DNA of 64,000 nt, from positions 198,326-262,325 of the forward strand of contig VZSF01008187.1 of assembly GCA_013398295.1 (NCBI GenBank), given 5' to 3'. The notes under the pieces were generated by a model. It had not been told where the DNA came from, ran no database searches, and saw only the letters and a list, made by a program, of their open reading frames with translations. Each line of letters opens with the position of its first letter. Within the stretch, counting starts at the first letter, position 1. The DNA comes from Chionis minor. Its lineage: Eukaryota > Chordata > Aves > Charadriiformes > Chionididae. This document shows, piece after piece, positions 41,401 through 54,068 of this stretch. The position numbers and the translations under genes are program-made.

Positions 41401-42977
41401 TTAGGGACAGAAATCTCTTTTACTGGGTAACAGATAGAGCTTGGCGAAGCCCTGAGGATCACCAAGAAACAATCATGGGAATGGTGGCATGAATCTGTCT
41501 TCATTATTGTTATGTGTTTCTGCATTTGCTTGTAGTGACGTTTTGGCCACTGTGCCACTGGTGGGCGCACTCCTGAGCAGAGAGGATGCTGCCAGCCCCA
41601 AGCCCTCGGTCCTGCCCTGAAAGCACATCCTGAGGGAAGTTTCTCAGCCTCAGGCTACCAGAAAAAGCCTGAAAATAAATCAGAGGACCATCTACCTGAG
41701 TCTACTGGCAGCCTGGAACCTGGCGTCCCCATCGGCCAATGCCACACATCTACTTAAAGAGCGGACAGGGGAGGAGAAGTGTCAACACAACTCACATGAG
41801 CAGTTGTACTTACCCAGCAGAGCTTAAATTTTGCCCATTATATAATTGTGGCAAAATACTACCATCCATTTACAGCCAGAGAAATATTTACTAGCGCTAT
41901 TCAGCAAATAATTGGGAATAATGAATCCATCAAATGAAATTGTATACTGTAAAAGAGGTGAAATTCACCGGAAGAATTATTCACTTCAACTTATTCACTC
42001 AGCCCGGCTAGTAAAGGGTCGAAGTACAGGCTTCAAGGAGACTGCAGAGGTGTGGGGGACTCTACTCAATGGAAGAAGTGTAAGAATAAACATTGCGACT
42101 GAAAAAAGCTCTGCACCAAAACCTACCCATTCCCATGGCTCTTGCTGTCCCCTAATGACATTTGTGATGCTCAGCAGCCGCACGGGGAGTGCCAGTTTTC
42201 TGGCAAAGCAAGGCATGGCATTAAGCCCCCAGATGTGTCTTCTGGTGCTTGACTTCAAGGTTGATCATGATATGGTAAGGAGGAGAGCATCGGTCAGAAT
42301 CCAAGCTCAGAGCAGCAGCTCCCTGTAGCCATGTTACGTACGCCAGGCTGAGATCTGTAATTATATAAGGAAGTTTCAGTCACCTGCATCAATTTTCTCC
42401 GTAATGAGATGTGAGTGGTGGGTCAGTTTGACTGTTATGGGATTTCACTCTTGCAGACCTTCAGTTTTTATATGTCTCATGAGCTTCATGTCAAAAGAGG
42501 ACTTTAAAGTACACTAAAAGCTTTGATTAAGTAATACGGAAGAAAAACATCCTCCTTTTTAAGAACAATGTCCCTGTGCCCAAGCACTGTCTCCTACAAA
42601 ATATCCTGCTTGGTTTTCCTTGTTCTGTTTTAATCAGGGCCTCTAAATTTCAGAAGTGCTTCTGATTTATCCAGTGTGGAGTGGAAGGTTCAGAGTCAGA
42701 AGGGATTTCTGGAGGTGATGTGTTTTGCCTAAGTCCCTTGATACAAAATTTTGGACACGCTTTCGGCAAGCAGTGCTCCTCCTGAGACATCTCTCCCAGG
42801 GTTGCTGAAAATCATAAAGTAAATGGTCATTGGGGGTGGCAGGAGCTCTGCATCTTTCTAGGTCATAAAAGGATGAAAGACCAATGTAGAAAAAAAAAGG
42901 CTTTAAAATATGTTTTCATTGACCAAAACTTTCCAGCTTCTGCGATTGCAGAGCTCCCAAACATCATGCCCAGTATT

Positions 42978-42988
42978 GGGGGGGGGGG
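42978..42988. repeat. Poly-G tract (G11)
   Basis: Eleven consecutive G, followed by further G triplets (aagggaggg). This can form a G-quadruplex-like structure on the + strand. Confidence 0.9.
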
Positions 42989-43439
42989 AAGGGAGGGAAT
43001 TAGAGCAGGCAAATGTGGTGGTTGAAATGCACAGAAACAGCCTGAATGCATCATCCAGATTATCTGGAATTTTTTCTGCAGCCTCTTGTTATACTTTGAA
43101 AGAAAAAGAGAGAAGAAAAAAAAAAGAAACATATTTCAGAGTCATTGAACTGTACTCACACTAACTTATACTAAAATTATTTTTCATTAAATGAACTTCC
43201 CCTGTTTGTAGCTGGAAAGTACTTATGTGAGATAAAAACTCCATCCTAATAACACTGAGACTCACCACCACTTAATTAGCATCACAACGCAAGACAGACA
43301 GAGCAGGAAGGCGAGTGGGGAGGTGGGCTTGTGCTGCTGGGTGGGATTTTGGGGAAAGGTGCTCCCTCCTACAGCAGTCCCCATCCCAGAGCCCATCCAG
43401 AGCTGCAAGGCACCCTGGGAGTGGAAATGACACCCAGTA

Positions 43440-43560
43440 TTTGACACCGTTTGTGGCAAAAGCAATTATAATTAACATTATATTAAATATTAAGTCAAGA
43501 TCATAAAATGTTGATTGGTACTGATTAGCTGTATAATCCATAATTAGAAATCACTGCACC
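43440..43560. promoter_or_regulatory. TAAT-rich block, candidate regulatory element
   Basis: A compact run of homeodomain-type words (gcaattataattaacatta, tataatccataattag, ttgattggtactgattag). The composition resembles vertebrate conserved non-coding enhancers. Only the motif density is seen; the function is inferred. Confidence 0.2.
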
Positions 43561-46500
43561 CTTCACCAGGTACTGTAGTGCTTCGCTTATGATTTCACTG
43601 CTAAATTAAGTGAGTGATTCAGCTTTTGCCCTGAGTTCTACTTTTGCATTTAATTTAGGTCAGAACCACATTGAAGCGAAGAAAGGCACAAGACATGTTC
43701 CTGCTGAGGCTGTTCCCAAACTCCACATCCCAAAGACGGCTCCCCATCACTTCTGCGGCCATGGGAAAGTGATGACCAAATTCCCCTTGACCAGCCCCAC
43801 CACGGGTTTGGCTGTGTGTGAAAAACATAGGAAGATGAAAGCTCCTTGTGTATGTACTCACCCTCGAAACAGGGAATGCAAAAGGCAGAGCTGAGGTGGT
43901 ACATGCCTTCCTGGAAGTTCTCAAGCCAAGGCAGATGAGCCAGCATTAGGCAGCACCAAGATAATGGTTTATTGCTAACATAGACCAGGAGTACACGGAT
44001 ACCTTAAGAAGGAGGGAGGGAGAGAAGGCTCTTTAATCTGATTTGATTTTAGAAGACCGAACCCATGTGTGCATCGCTCATTAATGGGATGGAAACACCA
44101 ACCGTTTGCTGGAGCAGCTGTGGAGGACGGTGGCTCTGGGCTGGCGAGCTGCTGCAGGAGGGTGAGTTTTCTCAAGGTGTTTAGGAAGGCTCATTGCAGC
44201 AGCTGTCCCTCCCTGAACATGGCCTTCCTGTGGCTTTATGGGTCCATTTATCACGGATATCCATTGCACACTAGGAAGCATTCAAGTTTTGTTAAAGAGA
44301 AAAACAAAATCCACTAACCATAAGATTTTCTGTCTTTGTTACTGTTTTTCAGTGACTGCCTTGACTAGCGATCCACCTGTGATTTTCTATAGTGTTTCTG
44401 GATAAAAATAATAAAATTTGGCGGATGAAATCCCAAACCCACGGCAGCCTGCCCATCAGGAGGAAACCAGCTGTACCTGCTTGAACTCCGGCAGCCTCCT
44501 TGCAGCGCTGCAGGCGGGCTGGTCCAGAGGGACCATCACGGGCTGAGCTCGGCACCCGCTGGCAAACCCAGGGCTAGAATGCGAAAATACACTCTTGTAA
44601 TTTTTCTTTTCCAAGGGCACTCTTTGGAGTCCTATGGAAGAAATCTTTTCATTCCTTCTGCTACTGGAACACGCTCTGTTATCTTTTGCACTGATTAATA
44701 TTGCCTGGGAGCGGAGATGAGATGCTGGGCAGAGCCCGATGCTCTCAATCAATTAAATCAATGCAGCCGTGACGCTCCACCGATTTTCCCTAACCAAGGG
44801 TTTGGCCTAAAAGGCAGCGTACACAGCGTTACGGAGGACACATGGAATCGCAGATAACATGGCTGCCAGTCAGGCTGAGGAAAAACAGGAAAGCTGTGCT
44901 CTGGGTCCGCATTTCCCTGCGATGCGCACCGTGGGATGCAGCCCTGAGCCAGGTCAGGGAGGCACCGCCCCCTGTGATGCTCACACATTTGTTTTCACAA
45001 CCTTTTAATTATTCTTATTATTATATTAATGGTTATATTTTTATTTAAAGGATGGTTACGGTTGCATACCTCATCTCCTTCTTTTAATAGCTACTTTTGC
45101 CTAGTCCAGGGGAACAGCTGTGGTCTCTCCTTTGCAGGGACTGCCCCACTTGAGCTCCTCGAGCAGCCGTGTGTCCTAGGGAGAGCTTTACCTGGCCCGC
45201 TACAAAGCAGCCAAAACCCAAGGTCACTCGCATCCTTCCCCTGGGCGTCGGGCAACCTGAAAAAATGGAAGCGAGCACCAGAAAGCACTCCCAAACCTTG
45301 TGTATTCTTCACTGAAATATTTATAGTGTAGGGGTTACCTGAGTCAGCAGTTAAATAGGCAGATATTTAAGAAGATTCCCATGCCATGGCTATCAAAAAC
45401 CAAGGTATTTCTGTTCTTTCAGCATTTGCATTAGGAAAAAAAAATTGTTTAAAAACAAAAAGCATAATCTCCTCCCTGAATATCAACCTTACGTGGGCAG
45501 CATCGAGTCTGGAGGGAGGCTGCCATGCTGCTGGGCACAGGGCACTGCATCCTCATATAAAACTGCATTTGCACCAGCCCTCATCTCCTATCTGTGTGTA
45601 CAACAAATCCGGCCTCCCAGCAGGCAGCCTGTCGGCTTGTGTAACACTAAAAATGTCTATTTTTCACCTGCAGAACCAATGCATTAACTCAGAGAAGGGG
45701 TGTCAGAATGAAAGTCTGAACCTGCTGCCCGCCCCAGACCCAAAATGCTGCTCGACTAACAGTGCTGGCATTGCTGCAGAAGACAGAAAACACTCCCCTC
45801 CATGCAAAGAGTAGGTTTCTGCAGTTCCTTCTTAAACACTGAAGATGTTTTCATTTAAAAATATTTACTTAAAGGTGGGTTTAATCTCAAAACAGCATTT
45901 TCCAGTTTAAAAAAAAAAAATCAAAACCAAACAAAAAAAAACCAAACATGAAAAAAAACCCACAAAACACCTTCAAAATGTCTCAAGTTATTTCTACTTC
46001 AATTCTTTTTCCCAATTAAATTAATTTAAAATGAGTGAAAAATGTTTCATGCCCTGAGATCCTGAAACCTCCGGTGTCAGCTGAAACTGGCACTTCTGCT
46101 CTCAGCTTCAGCCCTCGCTGCAGGCACCTCTGCTTTGAAGCCTTTGAAGTGTTTGTGGCACAGGCAGAGGCTCTCTGCAGAGAAAGCCAGTCATTTTATA
46201 CATATTTAATGTGTAAAGTGTGTGTCTGCCTGTGTTTGTGTTAGAATAACATGGATTTTCACAATGCCCGTGGAATGATGCAGAAGAGTTCTTGACTTGC
46301 AGAACAAAATTGCAGGAAAACCCACTGCCTGCCTTGTGGAGGGCATCTATAAGGTGCCTTTTGCCCAAGCCACTTCAGCATCATCCCGAAAATCCATTTG
46401 AAACTATCTGCTGACCTTCAGAGACTGAAATGGTCGCTTTAGTTGTGCCTATAGGACTCGCTCTCTCCTCTCCCAGCATCAGGACTCACTCTTCTAAAGC

Positions 46501-49500
46501 TCGGAGGAAATAACGCTGCCAAGAAAGCAGAAAAAAAACTGGGAGCAAAGGCGCTGTGGATGCCCGCCCTGGTTGGGAGCTGCAGAGCAGCTGACATAGC
46601 TGCCCTGCATTTATTTTGGGGATGTGATGCAAGAGCAATGCAATAAATCTGATTAATGGCTGGGTTTTGGAGCTAACTATTTGAGTCACGAAGTAACGAC
46701 CTTGATTCTGGAAGCGAGGTGTGTGGTTTGAGAGGCAGCATCTCTGCCTGTGTAAGAAATTATCTGATGTGAAGGCTCCACCTCAGCAAGCAGAAGGATT
46801 AATTTGGCGGCTGATTTGACTAAATTGTTAAATTTCCCCACTTTTTTGGCAGAGACAGATTCAAAATTGATGCCTCTATTTCAGAATGAGCTGCATTTAT
46901 TCACCATGCAGTGCAGTGATTCCAGCCTGTAACCGATGAGGTTTAATCAGTAATAAAAGCTTCAGACCTCAAAGCAGCCAGTTCAGCCTATGTTATTTGA
47001 GCAGCATTTCTGAACAGTTTGGTGAACAACTTCTCCCACGGGCTGGTTTTTAAACAGAAGAAAAGTATGAAAGATTTCTAACAACAGCTGAAATGGAAAA
47101 ACAGTTATGTTCTGTGACTCTACAAAAATATTTCTGAGGACTGATAATACATTTTGCCAGGATAACATCCCAATTCTAGGAGTGGCTCTTTCTTCTCAGC
47201 ATTTGTTGCTTTTTTAAATGTAAGCCACACAGGGAAATACGGGAAAATGGAGAAGGAAAATATAATTAACCCTGTGTTTTTCACACAATTGCCCTCTGTG
47301 CTACTTTGTTTTTATTTTCTCTAACTTTTATGATGCCATCATTAATCTAGTCAGCCAAGGTCAGGCAAGACTTTTTCTCTTCTTTGCAGCCCCTAAAGCT
47401 TACAAAGCTTCAATTTACTCTTCCATAACCAAACATTTAGTACCTACCAGTTGGGTTAATTAGAGTGCATTCTTTACAGCTCTGATAATAATCACTACCA
47501 CACCATCATAGCAGTGGCTGTAGACTGTTTTTTCACTTGTTGTTTCTTTTTAACAGCAAGCATTTACGTAGTCACACTGCTTAAACTGCTGGTTCTCTTG
47601 GGTTCAGCCAAGGGTCCATGCAATGGAATGATACCTGGAAATATGAAGGTCCAGAAAAGCATCACCTGCACTTATGACAATTCCCAAACTAAATGCAGCA
47701 CAGCATCTTGGATATAACTAAAAAATAGGTGACTAAAAATAGGCAAGAGAATATTCATGGGATTGGGGGGGGAAGATGAGAAGAAAGAGAAGATCGCTGA
47801 ATGTGCAGCATAGATTTACAAACAGGCTTTGCCAAGCAAGGTGAAAAGGTGCCTTCCCTGATCCGTTCTGTGTACAGTTATTAGTATTGATAACAGGGCT
47901 TTGGCTCCCAAGAGAAAGAGTAGGGAATGAATTAGGGAACGTATACATTTCTGTAAATAAAGTTTTTCCAATTCAGATGTTTTTTAGGAAGTGGGGGGAA
48001 AAAAAATCTGTTTCTCAAATGTCAAGTACTTGAAAGACTAAAAATAGATCACCGGAATAAATAAATTAACCCAGAAGACAGGACTGATGCTCTGCAGGCA
48101 TCAGGGATTAAATAAATTCACTAAATTCAAAGTGGTATTCCAGATAAGAGCTCTTTGTGCTGCAGCATGTACAGCTTATTGATTATAGGATTGAGGTGCT
48201 GTGCGCTCTTGTAAAATGTACTCTGGCTGATATGACTTAATCCTGCGGTAATGTACAGCCCAGTGCACAAAGCATGGAGCTAGCTTATATTTTCTTACTT
48301 ATTTTGATTTTGTTTGTGTCTTAATTTGCTGCACTGCATCTGTGCCCTCTCCTACCAGCGTTTCCTCAGGCAGTGTTTGCTCAGGAGGAGTCATGAGAGA
48401 CACCTCAGAAGGTGCTGACTCAGCAGGGCGAGGGCTGGGCTGCCCATTGGAAGCCCTCAGGACAGGGGGGTATGGGAATCTTCCTTCAATATGTTCCCTT
48501 CCATAGGGATGTAAAGCCTCAGCACCTCACTATTCCGTTGCACTGCATGGGCTGGCTGCAGGGGTGAGTGGTTCCTGCGTTCTGGTGACGCTCGGTTGAT
48601 GTAGGAAGCCTTGGGGCAGCTCAGACAGAGACACTTGTTCTGCAGGACTTCCACATTTTGTTCCATGAGTCCACCAAGGCAGTAGAAATGAGTCTAACCA
48701 AGGTGAAAACACTACCACTCCAGACAAGATGAATTTTTCCAGACAAAAAGAAAAAGTAGGGCGCTTTGTAACTGCTGGGTCAAAGCAAGCAATCCCAGAG
48801 GGGCTGTTATATGCAATGAATTTTAGTTAAGTTTCAGTTAACCTGTTTTCCATAGTAGAGGGTGCTTTCACCCTCCTGGTCAGATGTTCAACTGCCAAGG
48901 TCATTTCACACTAATAAAGGACATTCTTTTCCTCCTTTGAAAGTTCTCCTACCTCTGGTCCTCAGCCCAGGTTTCCCTTACCGGTTGCTCAGAAGAGCCA
49001 GCAGACCTTTCCAAACATGGAATTTTACCAGATAATTTGCCAAGAAAGAGGAAAATCTCCACACCTCTGACGGTGTGAGAAAGCAGCCAGGCATGGCAGT
49101 GATCTTCTCACAGCATGGTGGTCTTCTGGTCCATCTCTCCTCAGGGTCGCTGCCCATCATCCAGCACCTTCCTGGCCTTGGAAGCTCCTTGGCTGCTGGT
49201 TTTCTGACTCATCAGCAAAAAAGTTGGTCTAACCAAGGGAAAAAACTTTTAGCATTAATTTTTGCCTCCCTGGTATGGGGGAACAGCTGAACAAAGAAGC
49301 TGCAGAGGCTCGATTTTTGGGTAACTTCCCCAAATCCCCGTATCTCCCACAGGTTTGGCAAATCTCCCAACATCTTATTTCACCAAAATCAAGCCTCTTA
49401 ATCTCAAAACATACACCCTCTACTACGTAACACTGCCTCCTAAGCATGATCCACAGGGCCTGTATTTTAACACCCAAGATTAATTAATATTTCCTGCAGA

Positions 49501-52174
49501 GTGTTCAGTAAGTAGCAAATAAAGCAGGAAGTGTCCCAGATGTTGGAAAGAAAAAATGGAATTATTCATTGCTTACTAACGTCAAATGCTAATGTGAGAA
49601 AAGCATCCTTGAAGAAATCCTTGACTAAAATTCATCAGTGATGTGAAATCACTGTTTTAATTATGCATTTTTGAATGTATTTATTAGTCTCAGTTCTGAT
49701 CTGGCTTACAGATGTTTAACAGTGATAAGGGTCTACTGCAGTCTTTGGAATTACTCATGATTTATAATGACAAAACTTGGATCAGAATTAGGTCCTTGTC
49801 ACTACTCTGTAATATCCTTTCATCAAACTTCTTCACATTCAACAGATGAAAAAGACCGCAGCTTCTGCAATTTCAAACCCTACCACGGCATCCATTAGCT
49901 CCTTTATTTTGAAATTTCTCCTCCAGAAACGATGATTCTCAGACAAAATTTTGCCTGCTTGAGTTATATTTGTCACAAGAAACTTGAGAGCAAAGGAATT
50001 AGTCTCTTTAGCTCAACAAAATGATCTGCTTGGTTAACACTGGTGCTGGCTACAGATGTTGCTTTTTAACAGAGGAGGTAATTAGTTTAGTTATGCTAGT
50101 CTATAATCTCATTCTCTGTAGCCTTACTATTATGACTATTACAGTAGGCTCGATACCACAGTTTTTAAAAAAACAACCCTCCATTCAAGAATGATTCAAA
50201 GTCATGTGTTTTTCAAAAGAATGATGGAGTTTTAAACTATTGTTTGTTCTAGAGCTGATCCAGAATGAGCAAGTCTCCAGGGATGGTTTACTCCCTAAGG
50301 CATGAATGCATGATTAAGCTAAATGTATTCCATAAATGCCTTGATGACATTAAACTAAATTTTTTAAAGAACAGATGGAGAAAGTTAATAAATATTTCAT
50401 TCTATAATATAAAACTTACTTCTATATTCACAACTTCAGGGATCCTCTGCTTCATAGATATCAATAAGTCTGATGGATTTCTTGCTGCATTCTCATACTT
50501 CTGCCCTGGTGTCTCTTATGGGATCATCATTTCTGCATGCTTGGATTGTTTTATGGGATCAGGGAAAGGCAAGTGACTGTAAATCTTGACCCCTTCTGCT
50601 CCTGGATTATATACTTTTATACTTTGTGACCATAAGTGTTCATCTCTACACTGAATAGATAATTAAATGACAAAAATTATTCAAAGGGAATTTACAGTGA
50701 GAAATTATCACTTGAAGAACTGCTGGGGCACAGGCATAGCCCAAGGAGATACCATGAAAAAAACAGTTTAGAATGGCCAAATAAAATGCTGAAATATTTG
50801 TGTATTTTTAAATGTCATGAAATATCTATTTACTGGGAAAAAACCATGACTTTTACCTGTACATACCAATACTATTTGAACAAAATTGCTATTAATGGAA
50901 AACAGTCTGAATTTTGCTTAAGAACTGTAGACCAAGCCTGTTATTCATATGAAATAACTAATCTTTACATGTGGGAATTACAATTTCTCACTCTATGTAT
51001 GCCATGAATCTTGTAAAAAAATAATTAGAACTTGCTCCAAAAGGAAAGAAATGTCAGACTTGAACAGTATTTTAGGAAGAGCATTAACAAACATTTTTAT
51101 ACTGCCAACAATCCGCACTGCTTTCTAGAAGAGATTTACATTACCTTATTAATTAACCACACTGAGTCAATAGTATGACAAAGCTTGGGAGATATATGTT
51201 TAGCACAAACATTCATGAGAAAAGCGTGCATTTTTAGGAAGTTTGATTTAAAATTTATGCAAATGACTTCAGCAAGCAAGGGCCCAACAAACTACTTCAA
51301 AGCGTCAAAATCCAGCCAGAAAAACATGACAAGCTCAAATCTTTGTCATTTCTCAAGCATATTTACAAACCTCCGCATATAGAGTATAAATTACTTCACC
51401 TCAATACCTCGATAGTTTGGTGTAGAATTAGCACGCATAACTCTTTGTAGGACCACTGCAATCTGTCAGACAATGTACACCTGAGCCAGTGGAAGAATTT
51501 AAAAGTACCTAAATGGGATATAATTTGCCTCTTTGGAGCCGACTCTTGTGCTACAGCTGTAGAATACAGCAAGATCCCATGGTCTACCATACAAACAAAA
51601 TTAAAAACAATAGTGCTATTTTTCCCCCTCCTTTTCCTACAACTCTGACCATCTTTCAGTTTTCGGGTTGAGAATCACCACATCATTGTGTCCAGGGAAA
51701 ATATTAATTGCAGAGTGATGTGGTGCTGTAAAGAAATACTAATTAATTCATGTTGGGTTTCATGCCACAGAGATTGGTTTATTCACTTATTGAAAGTTAG
51801 GTTAGGTCCAGGTACATTTGTATCATCAGAATCAGGGCTTTTAACAAAAAAAGTTTCTCCTGTTTCCCGATATCCCATTAAAATGGTTGTCCTTTGACGT
51901 CAATTAGAGCCAGCTAAAAAAAAATCATCCTTAATTGCTTTTGAGAAACAGACATTATAGCATACACCGTCACAGCCAGATTCGATTACCTTTTACAAGA
52001 AACAAGGATGCTGGGAATGCTATAAAACTCCAGCTCTGCTGAATATGGATGTGGGGCTCTGCTGGCGGCTGGGGGAGCTGGGGGGAGCTGCTTTTCACTT
52101 TTCACTTTTCCTTTCTTGGGCTGCAGAGAAAACGGTTCAAAAAAATGATGTAAAACCCATAGACATGTCTAAAT
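43561..52174. other. Non-coding stretch downstream of TMEM182-like gene
   Basis: Unique sequence with the A-rich tract at 45,909-45,985 and short GC-rich intervals near 44,440-44,580. No gene is supported. An alternative long 3' UTR of the TMEM182-like gene would extend leftward into the right end of this block. Confidence 0.5.
45909..45985. repeat. A-rich low-complexity tract
   Basis: A run of A8-A11 blocks separated by CC, CAAAC and TG, with almost no T. It looks like a decayed A-rich simple repeat. No retroposon body is recognised upstream. Confidence 0.85.
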
Positions 52175-52348
52175 TTCTCCAAAATGTAAAAATGCTGGAT
52201 GTTCAGCTGGGGTTGGGTTTGGACTGAGTTCTCCAAAATGTAAAAATGCTGGAGCTGGATGTTCAGCTGGGGTTGGGTTTGGACTGAGTTCTCCAAAATG
52301 TAAAAATGCTGGAGCTGGATGTTCAGCTGGGGTTGGGTTTGGACTGAG
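52175..52348. repeat. 60-bp minisatellite, three units
   Basis: There are three head-to-tail copies of a unit that starts ttctccaaaatgtaaaaatg and ends ggttgggtttggactgag. Units two (52,229-52,288) and three (52,289-52,348) are 60 bases and identical as read. Unit one (52,175-52,228) is 54 bases because it lacks one ggagct hexamer. The near-perfect identity points to recent expansion. It lies 157-330 bases past the stop codon of the TMEM182-like gene. Because 60 is a multiple of three, the repeat gives spurious repetitive open frames on the minus strand. Confidence 0.95.
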
Positions 52349-52452
52349 AGCGTTGGACCCACCCCTGCCTCCATGTAAGTAGAGTGTAATCATGCACCTA
52401 CGCTGACAATTGTAGCTACAAAACTGATCTAGTCCTCAAAACTTGTGTACGT

Positions 52453-52458
52453 TTTATT
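52453..52458 (-). terminator. Candidate polyadenylation signal AATAAA
   Basis: A canonical AATAAA on the minus strand lies 47 bases past the TAA of the TMEM182-like gene. It is followed by T- and TG-containing sequence where cleavage would fall, around 52,430-52,440. This would give an unusually short 3' UTR of about 70 bases, so a more distal site with a longer UTR running through the minisatellite remains possible. Confidence 0.4.
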
Positions 52459-52504
52459 ACAAGGAGCATCACCAATTTTCTCAAAGGCCTTCTGCAAATT
52501 TGTC

Positions 52505-52734
52505 TTACTCCAGGGACTTCATAATGTCTCTGCCGACCAGGTAGAAGAGGAGTCCAGAAAGTAAAACCAGGGGCACCCCTGCTGCAGCGAACATGAACGA
52601 CCACCCGTAGTAGACACGCACGGGTACGTCATCCATGCACTTCTCGCTTCTCTCCAGAAGGATGTACTTCTGAAAATCAGCGGCAAACTCCTTCCACATC
52701 ACAAAGAGAAATACGAGCAGGAGAAATAAGCCTC
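52505..52734 (-). CDS. TMEM182-like gene, terminal coding exon (TM3, loop 2, TM4, stop)
   Basis: This is the last coding exon, 230 bases, ending in TAA at 52,507-52,505. The acceptor is CTCTCTTTCCAG/GAGG, and the split codon G+GA gives glycine, keeping the frame from the previous exon. It encodes the rest of TM3 (GLFLLLVFLFVMW), a second extracellular loop with one cysteine (RSEKCMDDVP), then VYYGWSFMFAAAG leading into TM4 (VPLVLLSGLLFYLVGRDI) and a very short tail, MKSLE. The YGWSF motif, AG within TM4, GLLF and VGR match the end of TMEM182 as I recall it. The three visible exons give about 154 residues against roughly 229 in full TMEM182, so about one third is missing at the N-terminal side. 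The in-frame ATG at 52,841-52,843 is intronic and is not a start. The function of this family member is not known to me; a membrane role is inferred from the fold. Confidence 0.88.
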
Positions 52735-54032
52735 CTGGAAAGAGAGACAAAGATGAGTTATTCTCTGCATATGAAACAAAGAAATAAAATTGAGAAAGGA
52801 TGGCGGCAGGTTTCCGTCTACTCTTGCAGGTCCTTTGCATCAAAGCTTAGCGTTGCAGAATTATTATTCGTCATGTCGCCCTGCAGGAGGGCCCCCTTAC
52901 AGCTGGGTACGGCCACGGGGAAACCGCCATGGACATGGCCTGATCTGCACGAGGCTAACTCCGTATTCCTGTCTTAAAGGTGGGTTGGTTTGCTTTTTTG
53001 ATTTTTAATTTGCCTGAGGTGAGAGAGAAGGAGAGACTAAGACTTAACTTTTTTATTTTTTGTATCCTTCCCTTCCACGTACTGTCAGATCCAATTTCCA
53101 CCAGAAATGCAAAGACCCGGGGATCAGTCCTGCTGATGGCAGGCGTTATCCGGCATCGAACCCAGCACTGGTGTAAACGGAGCCCATGCAGATGCTGGCG
53201 CGGCTGCCACAGCTCGTGGCGATTCCCCTCCACGTCTTGCGTTACCCTTCCTGAAACCAAGCTTTGCAACCAGGTATTAAAACACACTGCAAGGAGTACA
53301 AACAATCCTATTTCGCAGAGAAATAACACATAACAGAGTGGAAAAGGCAAATAGCCATGAGATATTAATCTCAGGTGGGCTACTAAATAACAGAATAATT
53401 AGAAGAATAATAAACAGCTTCTACCATGAGGCTAGAAAGTCTTCTTATTGGCAAGAGAGGCATCCTTGGGCCTCCCCTGGGGCCGGGCGGGAGGAGGGCT
53501 GAGGCCACACTCAAACCTGAGCAGGGAGCGCAAGGTCAGCATCTCGCCCGGGGAGGGTCCGCTCTCCTCCCAGCCCCCCGATCCTTGCTGGATGCCTGTG
53601 ACCCACATAGTGGATCTCCCCTGAGACCTCGTGATCTCCTGTTTCCAAACGCACACCGTCAAAGGTCAGCGTTGGCAGGAAGAGCTCGGTCACATCTGAA
53701 AAGCACGTGGTGCACAGGCACCTCCTAGAACTCCAAAACTGGCAGGTTTGGAGGCTTCGGTACCTTTATAGGAACCTCCTTTCCCCATAATTCAAACTGA
53801 TGGTGGTTGCAGGCTGCGCATCCAGCTCCCCCGTATGAAGCAGATGGCAAAAACTAGTGTGGCCTCAATATTATTTACTGTGTCACTTTAAAAAATAAAT
53901 ACTGTGCATTTTAAAGGCAACATATATTAAAGCTAAATAGTGTCGGTGTGATGACAGATCTGAAAGCACTTCAGTAATATCTGATCTTGCTACTTCACAG
54001 CTAGAAGCTTGCTATTTTTAAATGGTGCCTTA

Positions 54033-54068
54033 TAATATATAGTTGTACACACATACACACACATATAT
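54033..54068. repeat. CA/TA-rich simple repeat
   Basis: An imperfect ATAT then CACACATACACACACATATAT stretch in the large intron of the TMEM182-like gene. Confidence 0.8.

Larger units (their letters stand above)
35001..43439. other. Non-coding stretch
   Basis: Unique sequence with the A9/G10 junction, the G11 tract and a purine run at 43,098-43,131. The 138-codon frame at 41,912-42,328 (plus) has no recognisable domain, and a competing frame on the other strand covers much of it. Confidence 0.5.

Noticed and set aside
41912..42328. 138-codon plus-strand frame
   Set aside because: No recognisable domain, and an 87-codon frame on the other strand covers much of it. Length is compatible with chance in sequence of this GC content.
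45909..45985. Poly-A-rich tract as the tail of a processed pseudogene
   Set aside because: No recognisable gene body or target duplication precedes it. The A blocks are interrupted by CC and CAAAC in simple-repeat fashion.
50427..50576. Hydrophobic plus-strand frame preceded by an acceptor-like ttcacaacttcag
   Set aside because: There is a stop shortly after and no good donor or partner exon. The hydrophobic content follows from T-rich sequence.
52102..52374. Minus-strand frame encoding a 20-residue tandem repeat (VQTQPQLNIQ...)
   Set aside because: It is produced entirely by the 60-bp minisatellite, whose length is a multiple of three. There is no independent coding evidence.
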